From positions 322,183 through 386,182 of the forward strand of contig NZ_LWLE01000003.1 in NCBI RefSeq assembly GCF_001905125.1: a stretch of DNA of 64,000 nucleotides, read 5' to 3'. Source of the DNA: Streptomyces sp. TSRI0281. Its GTDB lineage: Bacteria; Actinomycetota; Actinomycetes; Streptomycetales; Streptomycetaceae. A program made the translations under genes and the position numbers. The notes beneath the pieces were generated by a model that worked only from the letters and a program-made list of their open reading frames with translations, was not told where the DNA came from and did not search any database. This document shows positions 8,767 to 18,188 of this stretch, in pieces. How positions within the stretch are numbered: position 1 is the first letter of the stretch; each line of letters begins with the position of its first letter.

Positions 8767-9552
8767 ATGGCCGGAGAGAACTGCCTGGTGGCGAACGACT
8801 GGATCTGTGGGGAGTATCTGCGCTCCCGCAGCCAGGAGTTGACCGACGCCACCGTGCAGCACATCTGGATCACCGCGGTTTCGGTGCTGATCGGGCTCGC
8901 GGTCGCCTTTCCGCTGGCGCTGCTCGCACGCCGCGGACGGCATTTCGCGGGGCCGGTGCTGGGGCTGACGACCGTGCTCTACACCGTGCCGTCGCTGGCG
9001 ATGTTCTCCCTGCTGCTGCCGCTGTTCGGACTCTCCGCGGCGCTGGTCGTCACCGGCCTGGTGCTCTATTCGCTGACCATCCTCGTACGGAACATCCTCG
9101 CGGGGCTCGAAGCGGTGCCGCAGGAGGCGAAGGATGCCGCCAAGGGCATGGGGTACGGCCCCGCCCGGCTGCTCTGGGAAGTGGAACTCCCGCTCGCGCT
9201 GCCCGCGTTGATGGCGGGCCTGCGCATCGCCACGGTGTCGACGGTCGCGCTGACGACCGTCGGCTCACTCGTCGGCAAGGGCGGGCTCGGCAATCTCATC
9301 GAGGACGCGCTGCCGAGCTTCTTCAAGGCCCAGGTGCTGACCGCCTCGGTGCTCTGTGTACTGCTGGCGGTGGCGGCGGATCTGCTGCTGCTCGGTCTCC
9401 AGCGACTGCTGACGCCCTGGACCCGAATACGCCCGACGACGGGTGCGGCGGGACGGACGGGGTCGGCGGGGTCGGCGGGACAGGGTGGAACGACCGGCGG
9501 CCCGGCGGGTACGCCGGGATCGCCCGTCGTCGCGAAGGTGGAGGCGGGCTGA
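8767..9552 (+). CDS. Osmoprotectant ABC transporter permease (OpuCB type)
   Basis: A 261-residue inner-membrane permease with about five transmembrane helices and the conserved cytoplasmic coupling loop EAVPQEAKDAAKGMGYGPARLLWEVELPLALP (the EAA motif), which docks on the ATPase. After the last helix there is a 40-residue low-complexity tail rich in Gly, Thr, Ser and Ala. The start ATG is preceded by a G-rich ribosome-binding site. It is followed after 3 bp by a second permease and then by the binding protein. Confidence 0.92.
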   Translation: MAGENCLVANDWICGEYLRSRSQELTDATVQHIWITAVSVLIGLAVAFPLALLARRGRHFAGPVLGLTTVLYTVPSLAMFSLLLPLFGLSAALVVTGLVLYSLTILVRNILAGLEAVPQEAKDAAKGMGYGPARLLWEVELPLALPALMAGLRIATVSTVALTTVGSLVGKGGLGNLIEDALPSFFKAQVLTASVLCVLLAVAADLLLLGLQRLLTPWTRIRPTTGAAGRTGSAGSAGQGGTTGGPAGTPGSPVVAKVEAG

Positions 9553-9555
9553 CCC

Positions 9556-10230
9556 GTGGGAGTCATCGAGGGGGCCTGGACCTGGCTCACCACCGGGGCC
9601 AACTGGTCGGGGGAGAACGGGGCCGCACACCGGCTTTCCGAGCATCTCTACGTCAGCGGGGTGGCGCTCGCGGTGGCCTGTGCCATCGCCCTGCCGCTCG
9701 CCCTGTATCTGGGGCACATCGGCAAGGGGGGTGCGCTCGCGGTCAACATCTCCAACGTGGGCCGGGCGATCCCCGTCTTCGCGGTGCTGGCCCTCTTCAT
9801 GGTCACGCCCCTGCGCAACTCCGGCTATCTGCCCACGATCATCGCGCTGGTCCTGTTCGCCGTGCCCCCGCTGCTGACCAACGCCTACGTCGGGATGACG
9901 GAGGTGGACCGGTCGGTGGTGGAGGCCGCGCGCGGCATGGGGATGTCCGGCGGGCAGCTCTTCGTGCGGGTCGAGCTTCCGCTGGCCTACCCGATGATCA
10001 TGACCGGGCTGCGGTCCGCCGCGGTCCAGGTCGTGGCCACCGCCTCGATCGCCGCGATGGTCGGCCTCGGCGGCCTGGGCCGGATCATCACCGCCGGATT
10101 CAACACGTACGACACCGCGCAGGTCTTCGCCGGTGCGGTGCTGATCGCCCTGCTGGCCCTGCTGGTGGAGGGGGTGCTGGTGGCGCTGGACCGGCTGCTG
10201 TCGCCGCAGCGCCGCCGCAGGACCGTATGA
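9556..10230 (+). CDS. Osmoprotectant ABC transporter permease (OpuCC/OpuCD type)
   Basis: Second permease of the importer: 224 residues, about five to six helices, with the coupling loop VDRSVVEAARGMGMSGGQLF and VELPLAYPMIMTGLRSAAVQ. The conserved block ATASIAAMVGLGGLGRII near residue 170 is the family signature. GTG start, three bases after the preceding stop. The protein probably forms a heterodimer with the 8767-9552 product. Confidence 0.93.
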   Translation: MGVIEGAWTWLTTGANWSGENGAAHRLSEHLYVSGVALAVACAIALPLALYLGHIGKGGALAVNISNVGRAIPVFAVLALFMVTPLRNSGYLPTIIALVLFAVPPLLTNAYVGMTEVDRSVVEAARGMGMSGGQLFVRVELPLAYPMIMTGLRSAAVQVVATASIAAMVGLGGLGRIITAGFNTYDTAQVFAGAVLIALLALLVEGVLVALDRLLSPQRRRRTV

Positions 10231-10295
10231 CCTCGTGCCGTACGTGACCTTTTCTTGATGGTTTGTCACCCCATTTCGTTCGGACGGAGAACAAC

Positions 10296-11267
10296 ATGAG
10301 CAGGACCTCGCGCATAGCGGGTGCGGTCATCGGCATGGTGGCGCTGGCCGGGTCGCTCGCGGCCTGCGGCGGCGACAGCCTGGAGAAGGAGAAGGGGGGC
10401 TCCGGCACATCGGCCGGCTCGGGCAGGAAGGGCACGCTCGTCGTGGGCTCCGCCTCGTTCACCGAGTCCAAGGTGCTCGCCGAGCTGTACGCGCAGATCC
10501 TGGCCGACGCCGGTTACAGCACCTCGATCACCACGGTGAAGAACCGCGAGCTGTACGAGCCCTCGCTGGAGAAGGGCGAGATCGACGTCGTCCCGGAATA
10601 TGCCGCCACGATCGCCGAATTCCTCAACGCCAAGGTGAACGGGGCCGCGCAGGCGGAGAAGAAGCCGGTCGCCTCCGGGGATGCCACGGCCACGGTCGCC
10701 GCCCTGGAGAAGCTCGCCACTCCGCTCGGTCTGAAGGTGCTCCCGGTCGGCGCCGCCGTCGACCAGAACGCCTTCGCGGTGTCCAAGGAATTCGCCGGGA
10801 AGAACAACCTCAAGACGCTTTCCGATCTTGGTAAGTCGAAGCTCAAGGTGAAGATCGCGGCGGGCGACGAGTGCGAGGTGCGGCCCTTCTGCGCACCGGG
10901 TCTGAAGAAGACGTACGGCATTGACGTCACCGGTATCGACCCCAAGGGCGTCGGCACCCCGCAGTCCAAGCAGGCGGTCAAGGACGGCAAGGACCAGTTG
11001 GTCCTGACGACCACCACGGACGCGGTGCTGGACGGGCTGGTGTTCCTGGACGATGACAAGAAGCTCCAGAACGCCGACAACGTACTTCCGGTGCTCAATG
11101 CCAAGGACGCGGGCGCCCAGGACATCGCCGACGCGCTCGGGAAGCTCACCGACACGCTCACCACGGAAGATCTCGCGGAACTGAACCGCAAGATCGACGC
11201 CGAGCGCGCCAAGCCCGCCGATGTGGCCAAGGACTATCTGCAGTCCAAAGGTTTGATCAAGAAGTAG
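10296..11267 (+). CDS. Osmoprotectant-binding lipoprotein of the ABC importer
   Basis: A 323-residue lipoprotein: signal peptide of about 23 residues ending in the lipobox LAAC, then a charged Gly/Ser linker, then the OpuAC fold starting VVGSASFTESKVLAELYAQIL. Other family blocks are VVPEYAATIAEFLN and LNRKIDAERAKPADVAKDYL near the C-terminus. ATG 10296 gives the canonical signal peptide, and CGGAG precedes it. It delivers quaternary-amine osmolytes (glycine betaine or choline by family) to the permeases. The exact ligand is not visible. A perfect hairpin follows the stop. Confidence 0.92.
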   Translation: MSRTSRIAGAVIGMVALAGSLAACGGDSLEKEKGGSGTSAGSGRKGTLVVGSASFTESKVLAELYAQILADAGYSTSITTVKNRELYEPSLEKGEIDVVPEYAATIAEFLNAKVNGAAQAEKKPVASGDATATVAALEKLATPLGLKVLPVGAAVDQNAFAVSKEFAGKNNLKTLSDLGKSKLKVKIAAGDECEVRPFCAPGLKKTYGIDVTGIDPKGVGTPQSKQAVKDGKDQLVLTTTTDAVLDGLVFLDDDKKLQNADNVLPVLNAKDAGAQDIADALGKLTDTLTTEDLAELNRKIDAERAKPADVAKDYLQSKGLIKK

Positions 11268-11285
11268 GTCGGTACGCGGAACGAA

Positions 11286-11318
11286 CGGGCGCCCGATTGA
11301 ACCGGAATCGGGCGCCCG
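11286..11318 (+). terminator. Terminator after the osmoprotectant transporter genes
   Basis: A perfect 13-bp stem (11286-11298 with 11306-11318), seven-base loop, followed within about ten bases by TTTT. It closes the permease-binding protein operon. Confidence 0.8.
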
Positions 11319-11463
11319 GAGCGTGCTTTTCGGGCTTCCGCCGACCTTTTCGGACTTCCGCCGACACTCGCGGAAGCCCTTTCCGGCGCCGCCAGGTCAC
11401 CGGCGGGGAACAGATTGCCGGGTGGCCCCCCAAGGCGCCCGTACACACGGTAAATTTCAGGCC

Positions 11464-12516
11464 ATGCCACGTGGACGCCACCGCCATTCGCCACCCCTTC
11501 ACAGAATCCTGCCGCCCTCCGTGGTCGCCGGAGTGTCGGTCGTCGGTGCCGCCGGCGCCTTGCTGCTCGCCGAACCCCTCGTCCTGCGCGGACTGGTGGC
11601 CGCCGTGGCGGCCACCGCCGTCACCGGCGCGTATCTGATGCGCAGCTGGGACCGGGCCGCCGGGCTGCGGGTCGCCGAGCTGACGCGCGCCCGCGCCGGT
11701 GACGAGTGGCGCGCCGAGGAGCGGATAGCCGAGCTGGAGCAGGACCTGGAGGAGGCGCGCGAACTGCGCACCCGGCTGGAGACGAAGCTGCGCCGCAAGC
11801 GCGTGGAGCTCGCCGGACTGCGCGGGGAGCACGCCGCACTGCTGCGCCGGTACGCGAACGCGGAGACCGAGCGGGCCAGCGCGCTGGAGGGCCGCCGGCA
11901 GCTCGCGATCGAAGCGGCCGCCACCCCCCGGGAGCTGCCCGCCGCCCGCTCCACGCCGACCCCGGCCGCGTATCTGCGCGCCGCCCAGGCCCTTTCGGAC
12001 CTCACGCGCAACGCCGAGCTCCAGAAGACCCGCCGCGCCGCCGAGCAGGCCAGGCAGCGCGATCTCGCGGAGCGGGCGAAGGCACGGAACACGGAGGCGG
12101 AGGGCCCGCAGGGGAAGCACGCGGCGGCCACCGGCGCGGGCGACCACCAGCACCGCCGTCCGTCGGCCGCCCTGCCCGCCCCGCAGCCCGCCGCCCTGCC
12201 CGCCCCGGCGTCGTCCACCACACCGGTCCATGTGCCGCGCACCGTACCGGCGGCCTCTGCCGTCGTCCCGTACGCCGCCGCGCGCCGCCACCTGGTCCCG
12301 CAGGGAAGCTTCGACTTCTTCGGTACGCAGAAGGCCGGCGCCGCGATCGAGGCCGTGCAGAACGAGGACCTCGCGGACGTGGTGGGCGAGGAGGCGCTGG
12401 CCGCTCATCGCACGGGCGCCGCCGAGAACCGCGCCGTGGGCAAGGTCATCGACCTCACCGCGCACGACGAGACCGAGCAGCTGGACCTGGTGGAACTGCG
12501 CACCGCCATCTCGTAG
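11464..12516 (+). CDS. Conserved hypothetical membrane-anchored coiled-coil protein
   Basis: A 350-residue protein of unknown function. Residues 15-60 hold two hydrophobic stretches (VVAGVSVVGAAGALLLAEPL and LVAAVAATAVTGAYLM). Residues 65-140 form a strongly charged coiled coil (ARAGDEWRAEERIAELEQDL onward), and a Pro/Ala-rich low-complexity region follows. The C-terminal 80 residues are conserved-looking and include HLVPQGSFDFFGTQK and KVIDLTAHDETEQLD. ATG 11464 is the last start before the basic N-terminus. It faces nuoD tail-to-tail. The general design (anchor, coiled coil, flexible linker, small domain) suggests a structural or adaptor role, but nothing in the sequence identifies it. Confidence 0.75.
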   Translation: MPRGRHRHSPPLHRILPPSVVAGVSVVGAAGALLLAEPLVLRGLVAAVAATAVTGAYLMRSWDRAAGLRVAELTRARAGDEWRAEERIAELEQDLEEARELRTRLETKLRRKRVELAGLRGEHAALLRRYANAETERASALEGRRQLAIEAAATPRELPAARSTPTPAAYLRAAQALSDLTRNAELQKTRRAAEQARQRDLAERAKARNTEAEGPQGKHAAATGAGDHQHRRPSAALPAPQPAALPAPASSTTPVHVPRTVPAASAVVPYAAARRHLVPQGSFDFFGTQKAGAAIEAVQNEDLADVVGEEALAAHRTGAAENRAVGKVIDLTAHDETEQLDLVELRTAIS

Positions 12517-12540
12517 CGGGCCCGCTCGCCCGACGCGGGG

Positions 12541-12565
12541 CGGGGCCGCTCACTCGGCGGCCCCG
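12541..12565. terminator. Bidirectional hairpin between convergent genes
   Basis: A 9-bp G+C stem (12541-12549 with 12557-12565) with a seven-base loop lies between the coiled-coil gene and nuoD. No T-run follows, as is common in streptomycete terminators. Confidence 0.5.
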
Positions 12566-12618
12566 CGGGGTCGGCCCGCAGGTCCGTGCGCCGGGCGTCT
12601 GCGGGGGTGGCGCGGGGG

Positions 12619-13761
12619 CTACTTGTCGATGTCCCCGACGACGAAGAAGAGCGAGCCCAGGATCGCCACCATGTCGGCGACCAGCGTGCCCGGCAGCAGT
12701 TCCGTGAGCGCCTGGATGTTGTTGAACGAGGCGGAGCGCAGCTTCAGCCGGTACGGGGTCTTCTCGCCCTTGGACACCAGGTAGTAGCCGTTGACGCCGA
12801 GCGGGTTCTCGGTCCAGGCGTAGGTGTGGCCCTCCGGGGCCTTCAGCACCTTGGGCAGCCGCTGGTTGATCGGCCCGGGCGCCAGGTTGTCCATCCGGTC
12901 CAGACAGGCGTCCGCCAGGTCCAGCGAGTTGGCCGTCTGCTCCAGCAGGCACTCGAAGCGGGCCAGGCAGTCGCCCTCGGTACGGGTGACGACCTTCAGG
13001 GTGTCCTGGAGCTCCCCGTACGCGAGATACGGCTCGTCGCGCCGCAGGTCGAAGTCGACCCCGGAGGCGCGGGCGATCGGCCCCGACACCCCGTAGGCGT
13101 GCACCGCCTCGGCCGACAGGACGCCCACACCGCGGGTACGGCCCCGGAAGATCTCGTTGCCGAGGACCAGATCGTCGTACACGCCCATCCGGGACCGGAC
13201 CGAGGCGACCGCGTCCCGGGCCCGGCCGAGCCAGCCCGCCGGAAGGTCCTCCTTGAGGCCGCCGACCCGGTTGAACATGTAGTGCATCCGGCCGCCGGAG
13301 ACCTCCTCCATCACCGCCTGGAGCTCCTCGCGCTCCCGGAACGCGTAGAAGACCGGGGTGATCCCGCCCAGTTCGAGGGGGTACGAGCCGAGGAACATCA
13401 GATGGTTGAGGACCCGGTTCAGTTCGGCGAGGAGCGTGCGTGTCCAGACTGCGCGCTCGGGGACCTCCATGCCGAGCATGCGCTCGACGGCCATGACGAC
13501 GCCCAGCTCGTTCGAGAACGCCGACAGCCAGTCGTGGCGGTTGGCGAGCATCACGATCTGCCGGTAGTCGCGGGCCTCGAAGAGCTTCTCCGCACCGCGG
13601 TGCATATAGCCGATGACCGGCTCCGCGTGCCGGATCCGTTCACCGTCCAGGACGAGCCGCAGACGGAGCACGCCGTGGGTGGAGGGGTGCTGTGGCCCGA
13701 TGTTGAGCACCATATCGGTGCTCTCCGCCGCGCCGCCGATGCCGACTGTCGTCTCCGTCAT
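12619..13761 (-). CDS. nuoD: NADH-quinone oxidoreductase subunit D-like protein, stand-alone copy
   Basis: A 380-residue homologue of the 49-kDa complex I subunit that shapes the quinone site. Family blocks: [32 protein letters not shown] (residues 51-62), [27 protein letters not shown] and PKGE-equivalent [16 protein letters not shown] near the end. His25 in GPQHP and Arg55 in HRG are conserved positions. No other nuo subunit gene is nearby, so this is likely a second NuoD copy outside the 14-gene nuo operon. The start overlaps the upstream methyltransferase stop (ATGA). Whether it enters complex I or has another role cannot be told here. Confidence 0.92.
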   Translation of the reverse strand: MTETTVGIGGAAESTDMVLNIGPQHPSTHGVLRLRLVLDGERIRHAEPVIGYMHRGAEKLFEARDYRQIVMLANRHDWLSAFSNELGVVMAVERMLGMEVPERAVWTRTLLAELNRVLNHLMFLGSYPLELGGITPVFYAFREREELQAVMEEVSGGRMHYMFNRVGGLKEDLPAGWLGRARDAVASVRSRMGVYDDLVLGNEIFRGRTRGVGVLSAEAVHAYGVSGPIARASGVDFDLRRDEPYLAYGELQDTLKVVTRTEGDCLARFECLLEQTANSLDLADACLDRMDNLAPGPINQRLPKVLKAPEGHTYAWTENPLGVNGYYLVSKGEKTPYRLKLRSASFNNIQALTELLPGTLVADMVAILGSLFFVVGDIDK

Positions 13762-14759
13762 GCGGGACAGTATTCCCTGACCGGTGGCACCACCCGGTGC
13801 GTCAGCCATCCGAAGTCGCCCAGACCGCCCCGCGCGGTCAGTTCCGCCGCCTCGCCCGCCGCCGACAGCGCCCGGACGTAACCGGCCGGATCGGTGGAGG
13901 CCATCGCCAGGGGCGGCCGTTCCCCGGCGATGCCCAGCTCGCGCAGGGCCGCCCGCTGATCGGTCAGCTCCGGCAATACGGCTCCCCGCGCCACCTCCAC
14001 CGCCGCCGCACACGCGTCCAGCGCCACATGCGAGGTCAGATCGCAGGAACCGTCCGGCACCGGCCGGACCTCCCGCCCCGCCCGGAAGCCGGTCAGGGTC
14101 CCGTACGGCGGCCGCGCGCCCCGTACATGCGCGTAGTCCACCGCCACCGCGAGACCGCCGGACAGCGACCCGACCGCGCGCGCCCACGCCTCGTCGCGGG
14201 TCCGGCCGATCTCCGCCCGCTCGCCGGGCCGGGACAGCGGCCACCAGCGTCGCAGCCATCGCGCGTCCGCGCCGGTCACCGGCTCGCCCAGCCGCTCCGT
14301 ACCGTCCGAGGGGCGGACGAGGACGTACCGGGCGATCCCGTCCCCGTCCGCCTCCGCGATCTCCGTGGGCACGTTGTCCAGCCACTCGTTGGCGAACAGC
14401 ACCCCGGTGGTTCCCCGCGGCGGCTCGGCGCACCACTCGATCCGGGGATCGAGGCCCGCGGGGCGCGCGGCGACCTCCACGGCGTACGCCCGTACTGTCA
14501 GACCGTCCGGGACGGCGGCCAGCACCCCGGTCACCAGCTCGCCCCGGCCCGCGCCCACGTCCACCAGGTCGACGGTGTCGGTCCCCAGCTCACGCGCGGT
14601 TCCGGTCAGCAGCCGGGCGACGGCGGTGGCGAACAGCGGTGAGGCATGGACCGAGGTGCGGAAATGGCCCGCCGGTCCTTCCGAGCTCCGGTAGAAGCCC
14701 CCGTCTCCGTACAAAGCGGTCTCTGTCGCTTCCCGCCACCCACGCCACTCATCCGTCAC
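13758..14759 (-). CDS. MidA/NDUFAF7-type SAM-dependent methyltransferase
   Basis: A 333-residue class I methyltransferase. Motif I is DVGAGRGEL (near residue 65), and the family-specific post-motif [10 protein letters not shown] matches the NE-LD-P signature of MidA/NDUFAF7 (DUF185). A Tyr/Phe-rich opening ([20 protein letters not shown]) also fits that family. GTG 14759 was chosen because GGAG sits about 11 bases upstream and the family's first helix begins there. The stop overlaps the nuoD start. Human NDUFAF7 dimethylates an Arg of the NuoD homologue NDUFS2, so the coupled pair is strongly suggestive of enzyme and substrate. Confidence 0.88.
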   Translation of the reverse strand: MTDEWRGWREATETALYGDGGFYRSSEGPAGHFRTSVHASPLFATAVARLLTGTARELGTDTVDLVDVGAGRGELVTGVLAAVPDGLTVRAYAVEVAARPAGLDPRIEWCAEPPRGTTGVLFANEWLDNVPTEIAEADGDGIARYVLVRPSDGTERLGEPVTGADARWLRRWWPLSRPGERAEIGRTRDEAWARAVGSLSGGLAVAVDYAHVRGARPPYGTLTGFRAGREVRPVPDGSCDLTSHVALDACAAAVEVARGAVLPELTDQRAALRELGIAGERPPLAMASTDPAGYVRALSAAGEAAELTARGGLGDFGWLTHRVVPPVREYCPA

Positions 14760-14855
14760 GTTGGCAAGTCTCCACCTTGGGGAGTACGGTCCCCGGACCT
14801 GGATCGGTCCTCCGGTTGACCCGGGCACGGGTCGGCTGTCCCTACGCTGGATTAC

Positions 14856-16058
14856 GTGCAGCGCCTCTACGCTTTCATCCGCAGACACCCGACGGGCGTC
14901 GACAGCTTCTGGGCCGTCTTCCTCCTCGGGATCTCCGGCGTGTCGATCGTCGTGGACGACTTCGGTTCCGCCCGGGAGCGCGTGCTGCTGGTTCCGGTCG
15001 CGATGGGCCTGTGCACCGTCGTCGCCCTGCGCCGCCGCGCACCCGAGAAGATGCTGCTCCTCACCATCCTGGTGGGCGTCGTACAGCTGGTCCTCGGCAT
15101 CCGGCCGAGCTTCGCGAACTTCGCCATGCTCGTGATCATCTTCACCGTGGCCACGGTCGGGGAGCGCTGGGCGTCCAGGCTCGCCCTGGTCTGCAGCCTG
15201 GGCGCGGCCGGTCTGGCGCAGCTGCGCTGGCCGGAGGGGAACACGGACACCTGGGTCCAGTCGGTCGTCGTCGCGATCATCATGACGGTGCCGTTCGTGC
15301 TCGCCTGGGTGCTCGGCGACTCGATGCGGACCCGGCGGGCCTACTTCGATCAGCTGGAGGAGCGCGCCGCCCGGCTGGAGCGGGAGCGCGAGGCGCAGTC
15401 CAAGGTCGCCGTCGCCGCCGAACGGGCCCGGATCGCCCGTGAGCTGCACGATGTCGTCGCGCACAACGTCTCCGTGATGGTGGTGCAGGCCGACGGCGCC
15501 GCCTATGTCATGGACGCCGCACCCGACCAGGCCCGGCAGGCACTGGAGACCATCTCCAGCACCGGCCGCCAGGCGCTCGCCGAGATGCGCCGGCTGCTCG
15601 GGGTCCTGCGGACGGGGGACACCCGGGAGAGCGGCGAGTATGTGCCGCAGCCCGACGTCGAGCAGATCGAGGACCTGATCGAGCAGGTCAGGCAGACCGG
15701 CCTGGCCGTGGACTTCAAGATCGAGGGCACCCCGCGCCCCCTGCCGAGCGGCGTGGAGCTGACCGCGTACCGCATCGTGCAGGAGGCCCTCACCAACACG
15801 CGCAAGCACGGCGGTCCGGACGCCGGCGCCAGTGTGCGGCTGGTCTACTTCGACGACGGGCTCGGGCTGCTGGTGGAGGACGACGGCCGGGGCGCGGCGC
15901 ACGAACTGTACGAGGACGGCGGCGCCGACGGTGCCGGGCACGGGATGATCGGTATGCGGGAGCGGGTCGGCATGGTCGGAGGCACGCTGGACGCGGGACC
16001 GCGGCCGGGCGGCGGCTTCCGGATCAGCGCGCTGCTGCCGCTCAAGCCCGCCAGCTGA
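14856..16058 (+). CDS. Two-component sensor histidine kinase (HisKA_3, NarL-partner type)
   Basis: A 400-residue sensor with about five N-terminal membrane helices (roughly 17-33, 45-57, 65-80, 88-101, 133-153), a short coiled coil and the HisKA_3 dimerisation box [15 protein letters not shown] with phospho-acceptor His198. The ATPase domain carries DGRGA and [13 protein letters not shown]. There is no large extracellular domain, so the signal is probably sensed within or near the membrane. GTG start. The response-regulator gene lies 149 bp downstream. The target genes are unknown. Confidence 0.92.
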   Translation: MQRLYAFIRRHPTGVDSFWAVFLLGISGVSIVVDDFGSARERVLLVPVAMGLCTVVALRRRAPEKMLLLTILVGVVQLVLGIRPSFANFAMLVIIFTVATVGERWASRLALVCSLGAAGLAQLRWPEGNTDTWVQSVVVAIIMTVPFVLAWVLGDSMRTRRAYFDQLEERAARLEREREAQSKVAVAAERARIARELHDVVAHNVSVMVVQADGAAYVMDAAPDQARQALETISSTGRQALAEMRRLLGVLRTGDTRESGEYVPQPDVEQIEDLIEQVRQTGLAVDFKIEGTPRPLPSGVELTAYRIVQEALTNTRKHGGPDAGASVRLVYFDDGLGLLVEDDGRGAAHELYEDGGADGAGHGMIGMRERVGMVGGTLDAGPRPGGGFRISALLPLKPAS

Positions 16059-16080
16059 AGGGCCGGGCGGCCTCGCCCGC

Positions 16081-16170
16081 CCGTTCCGTCCACCCGGCCG
16101 GTCCGCCTGGTCCGCCCGCCTGGTCCGTCCGTCCAGCCCATCCGTCCAGCCCGTCCGTTCCGCCCGCCCA
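16081..16170. repeat. Degenerate GTCC-rich direct repeats between kinase and regulator genes
   Basis: The gap is filled by short imperfect direct repeats of the type GGTCCGCC and CCGTCCAGCCC, six or more copies. No stem or coding potential is evident. They lengthen the spacer inside a two-component pair that is otherwise tightly linked. Confidence 0.6.
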
Positions 16171-16207
16171 CCGACCGCTGAACCTCGATCGCAAGACAAG
16201 GACCCTC

Positions 16208-16882
16208 ATGGCCATCCGCGTGATGCTCGTCGACGACCAGGTGCTGCTGCGCACCGGCTTCCGGATGGTGCTCGCCGCCCAGCCGGACATGGAGGTCGTG
16301 GCCGAGGCCGGTGACGGCGCCGAGGCGATCGAGGTCCTGCGCTCCGCGGCCGTCGACGTGGTGCTGATGGACGTCCGGATGCCGAGGCTGGACGGTGTCG
16401 AGGCGACCCGTCGCATCTGCGCCCAGCCGGACCCGCCCAAGGTGCTCATCCTGACCACGTTCGACCTGGACGAGTACGCCTTCTCGGGGCTGAAGGCGGG
16501 CGCCAGCGGGTTCATGCTCAAGGACGTGCCGCCGGGCGAGCTGCTGGCCGCGATCCGTTCCGTGCACAGCGGGGACGCCGTCGTCGCCCCGTCGACCACG
16601 CGCAGGCTCCTCGACCGGTTCGCGCCGATGCTGCCCAGCAGCGGCAGGGAGCCGCAGCACAAGCATGTCGAGAAGCTCACCGAACGCGAGCGCGAAGTGA
16701 TGCTGCTGGTCGCCCAGGGACTGTCGAACGGGGAGATCGCGGCGCGGCTCGTGCTCTCGGAGGCGACCGTGAAGACACATGTCGGCCGCATCCTCACCAA
16801 GCTGAACCTGCGCGACCGGGTCCAGGTCGTCGTCCTCGCGTACGAGACCGGGCTGGTCCGGGCGGGCGGCGGCACGGGCTGA
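16208..16882 (+). CDS. NarL/LuxR-family response regulator
   Basis: A 224-residue regulator: receiver domain (residues 1-120) with acidic pocket Asp9-Asp10, phospho-acceptor Asp55 in LMDVRMP, Thr in LTTFD and Lys in FMLKD. The C-terminal LuxR helix-turn-helix (about 156-215) includes LTEREREVMLLVAQGLSNGE and TVKTHVGRILTKL. It pairs with the kinase just upstream. ATG 16208 follows a weak AAGG-type site. Confidence 0.94.
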   Translation: MAIRVMLVDDQVLLRTGFRMVLAAQPDMEVVAEAGDGAEAIEVLRSAAVDVVLMDVRMPRLDGVEATRRICAQPDPPKVLILTTFDLDEYAFSGLKAGASGFMLKDVPPGELLAAIRSVHSGDAVVAPSTTRRLLDRFAPMLPSSGREPQHKHVEKLTEREREVMLLVAQGLSNGEIAARLVLSEATVKTHVGRILTKLNLRDRVQVVVLAYETGLVRAGGGTG

Positions 16883-16972
16883 GCACCGACCGTCACCCTC
16901 CGGCCGCCGCCCCCGGCCCCCGAGGCGCTGTACCGCGTACCGCAGCACACCCTCCGGGAAGTCGCTGCCGCG

Positions 16973-18091
16973 TTACCGCAGCACGCCCTCCAGGAAGTCG
17001 CTGCCGAGCCGTGCGACGACGGTCAGGTCCAGCTGGTGCAGCACATAGCGGCCGCGCCGCCGGGTCGTCACGAGACCGGCCTTCTTGAGCAGCGACAGAT
17101 GGCGGGAGACCTCGGGGGGCGTGATGCCGTGCGAGTCGGCGAGTTCGCCCGTGGTGTACGGGGAACGGGCGAGGTTGCGGCACAGCCGCATCCGCATGGG
17201 GTGGGCCAGCGCCTCCATCCGGAGCTGGAGCAGCTCGACGGAGGCGGGGGAGGGCAGTTCGGGAAGGTGCACCGGGTAGTGGATCACCGGCCGCCACCCC
17301 GGGGCGTGCAGCACCATCAGATGCGGCCAGCCGAAGGTGCTGGGGATCAGGGTGAGGCCGGGGCCGACCGCGGGGTCGGCGGCGTTGGTCCGGCCCTCGG
17401 TCAGCTTGTCGATGCTGATCCGGCTCGCGTCCTCGTTCAGCGACAGTGCGGCGGAGACCGCTCCCAGTGCCTCCCCGAGTCCCTTGCGCCGCAGCAGTTC
17501 CGTCTTGTACCGGGCGTCGGCGACCAGCTGGACCCGTACCCGCCGCCAGGTGTCCGAGAAGAACGCCTGGTCGCAGTCCTCGAAGAGGCGGCGTATCCAG
17601 CTCCGTACGGTGGCGGGGTCGGTCAGCAGCCGCTTCGTGAACTCCACCTGCTGCGGGCCGCGGGCGGCCGCCAGCTCCAGGGCGCGGGCCCGCATGGCCG
17701 CGCTCGCGAGCGGGGACGGTGCCCCGATCCCGTACAGGCCGGCGCAGGTGAACTCCAGCGCGGCGGAGACGAACCGCTCGTCGTCCAGCCGGTCGAGGAT
17801 GTCCAGGTCCTCGGCGAGGCTCGCCCCGGTCCTGCCGTCGCCGCCGTGGACACCGGCGAACGGCATGAAGATGTCGGAGAACGTGTTGCGCCAGAGGAAC
17901 TCCGCCTCCAGCATCCGGTCCGCGAGGTCCGGTTCCAGTCCGGCTGCGGTCGCGGTCGCCCAGCCGTGCAGCCCCGGGTGGTGACCGGGCTCGGAGAGCG
18001 CATGCAGAGCCAGCCCCAGCTCGGCGAGGGGCGAGGTCTCGAAGACGATGCGTTCCGGGGGCAGGCCCGCGATGTCGATGTTCACGCTCAC
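16973..18091 (-). CDS. DUF5937/ArsR-type winged-helix transcriptional regulator
   Basis: A 372-residue protein whose C-terminal 90 residues form a winged helix of ArsR type: MEALAHPMRMRLCRNLARSP, then TTGELADSHGITPPEVSRHL and LLKKAGLVTTRRRGRYVLHQ. The long N-terminal region (1-280) is the DUF5937-like part and contains no enzyme motif I can recognise. It may bind a ligand. No metal-binding Cys motif of classical ArsR is present. ATG 18091 begins SVNIDIAGLPPERIVFETSP, the usual start of this family in streptomycetes. A divergent 54-codon ORF starts about 100 bp upstream. Confidence 0.82.
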   Translation of the reverse strand: MSVNIDIAGLPPERIVFETSPLAELGLALHALSEPGHHPGLHGWATATAAGLEPDLADRMLEAEFLWRNTFSDIFMPFAGVHGGDGRTGASLAEDLDILDRLDDERFVSAALEFTCAGLYGIGAPSPLASAAMRARALELAAARGPQQVEFTKRLLTDPATVRSWIRRLFEDCDQAFFSDTWRRVRVQLVADARYKTELLRRKGLGEALGAVSAALSLNEDASRISIDKLTEGRTNAADPAVGPGLTLIPSTFGWPHLMVLHAPGWRPVIHYPVHLPELPSPASVELLQLRMEALAHPMRMRLCRNLARSPYTTGELADSHGITPPEVSRHLSLLKKAGLVTTRRRGRYVLHQLDLTVVARLGSDFLEGVLR

Positions 18092-18188
18092 CCCTCCATA
18101 GTGGGGCTACGTGAACGGGGCCGGGCGCCACTTGACGGCGGTCGTCAATCGGCGGGCCGAACGGCCGTGATCTGCGCAGTCTGAGGGC

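Noticed and set aside
14760..16199. A long leftward ORF extending the methyltransferase upstream
   Set aside because: It runs antisense to the histidine kinase and has no start signal. The GTG at 14759 has a ribosome-binding site and matches the family start.
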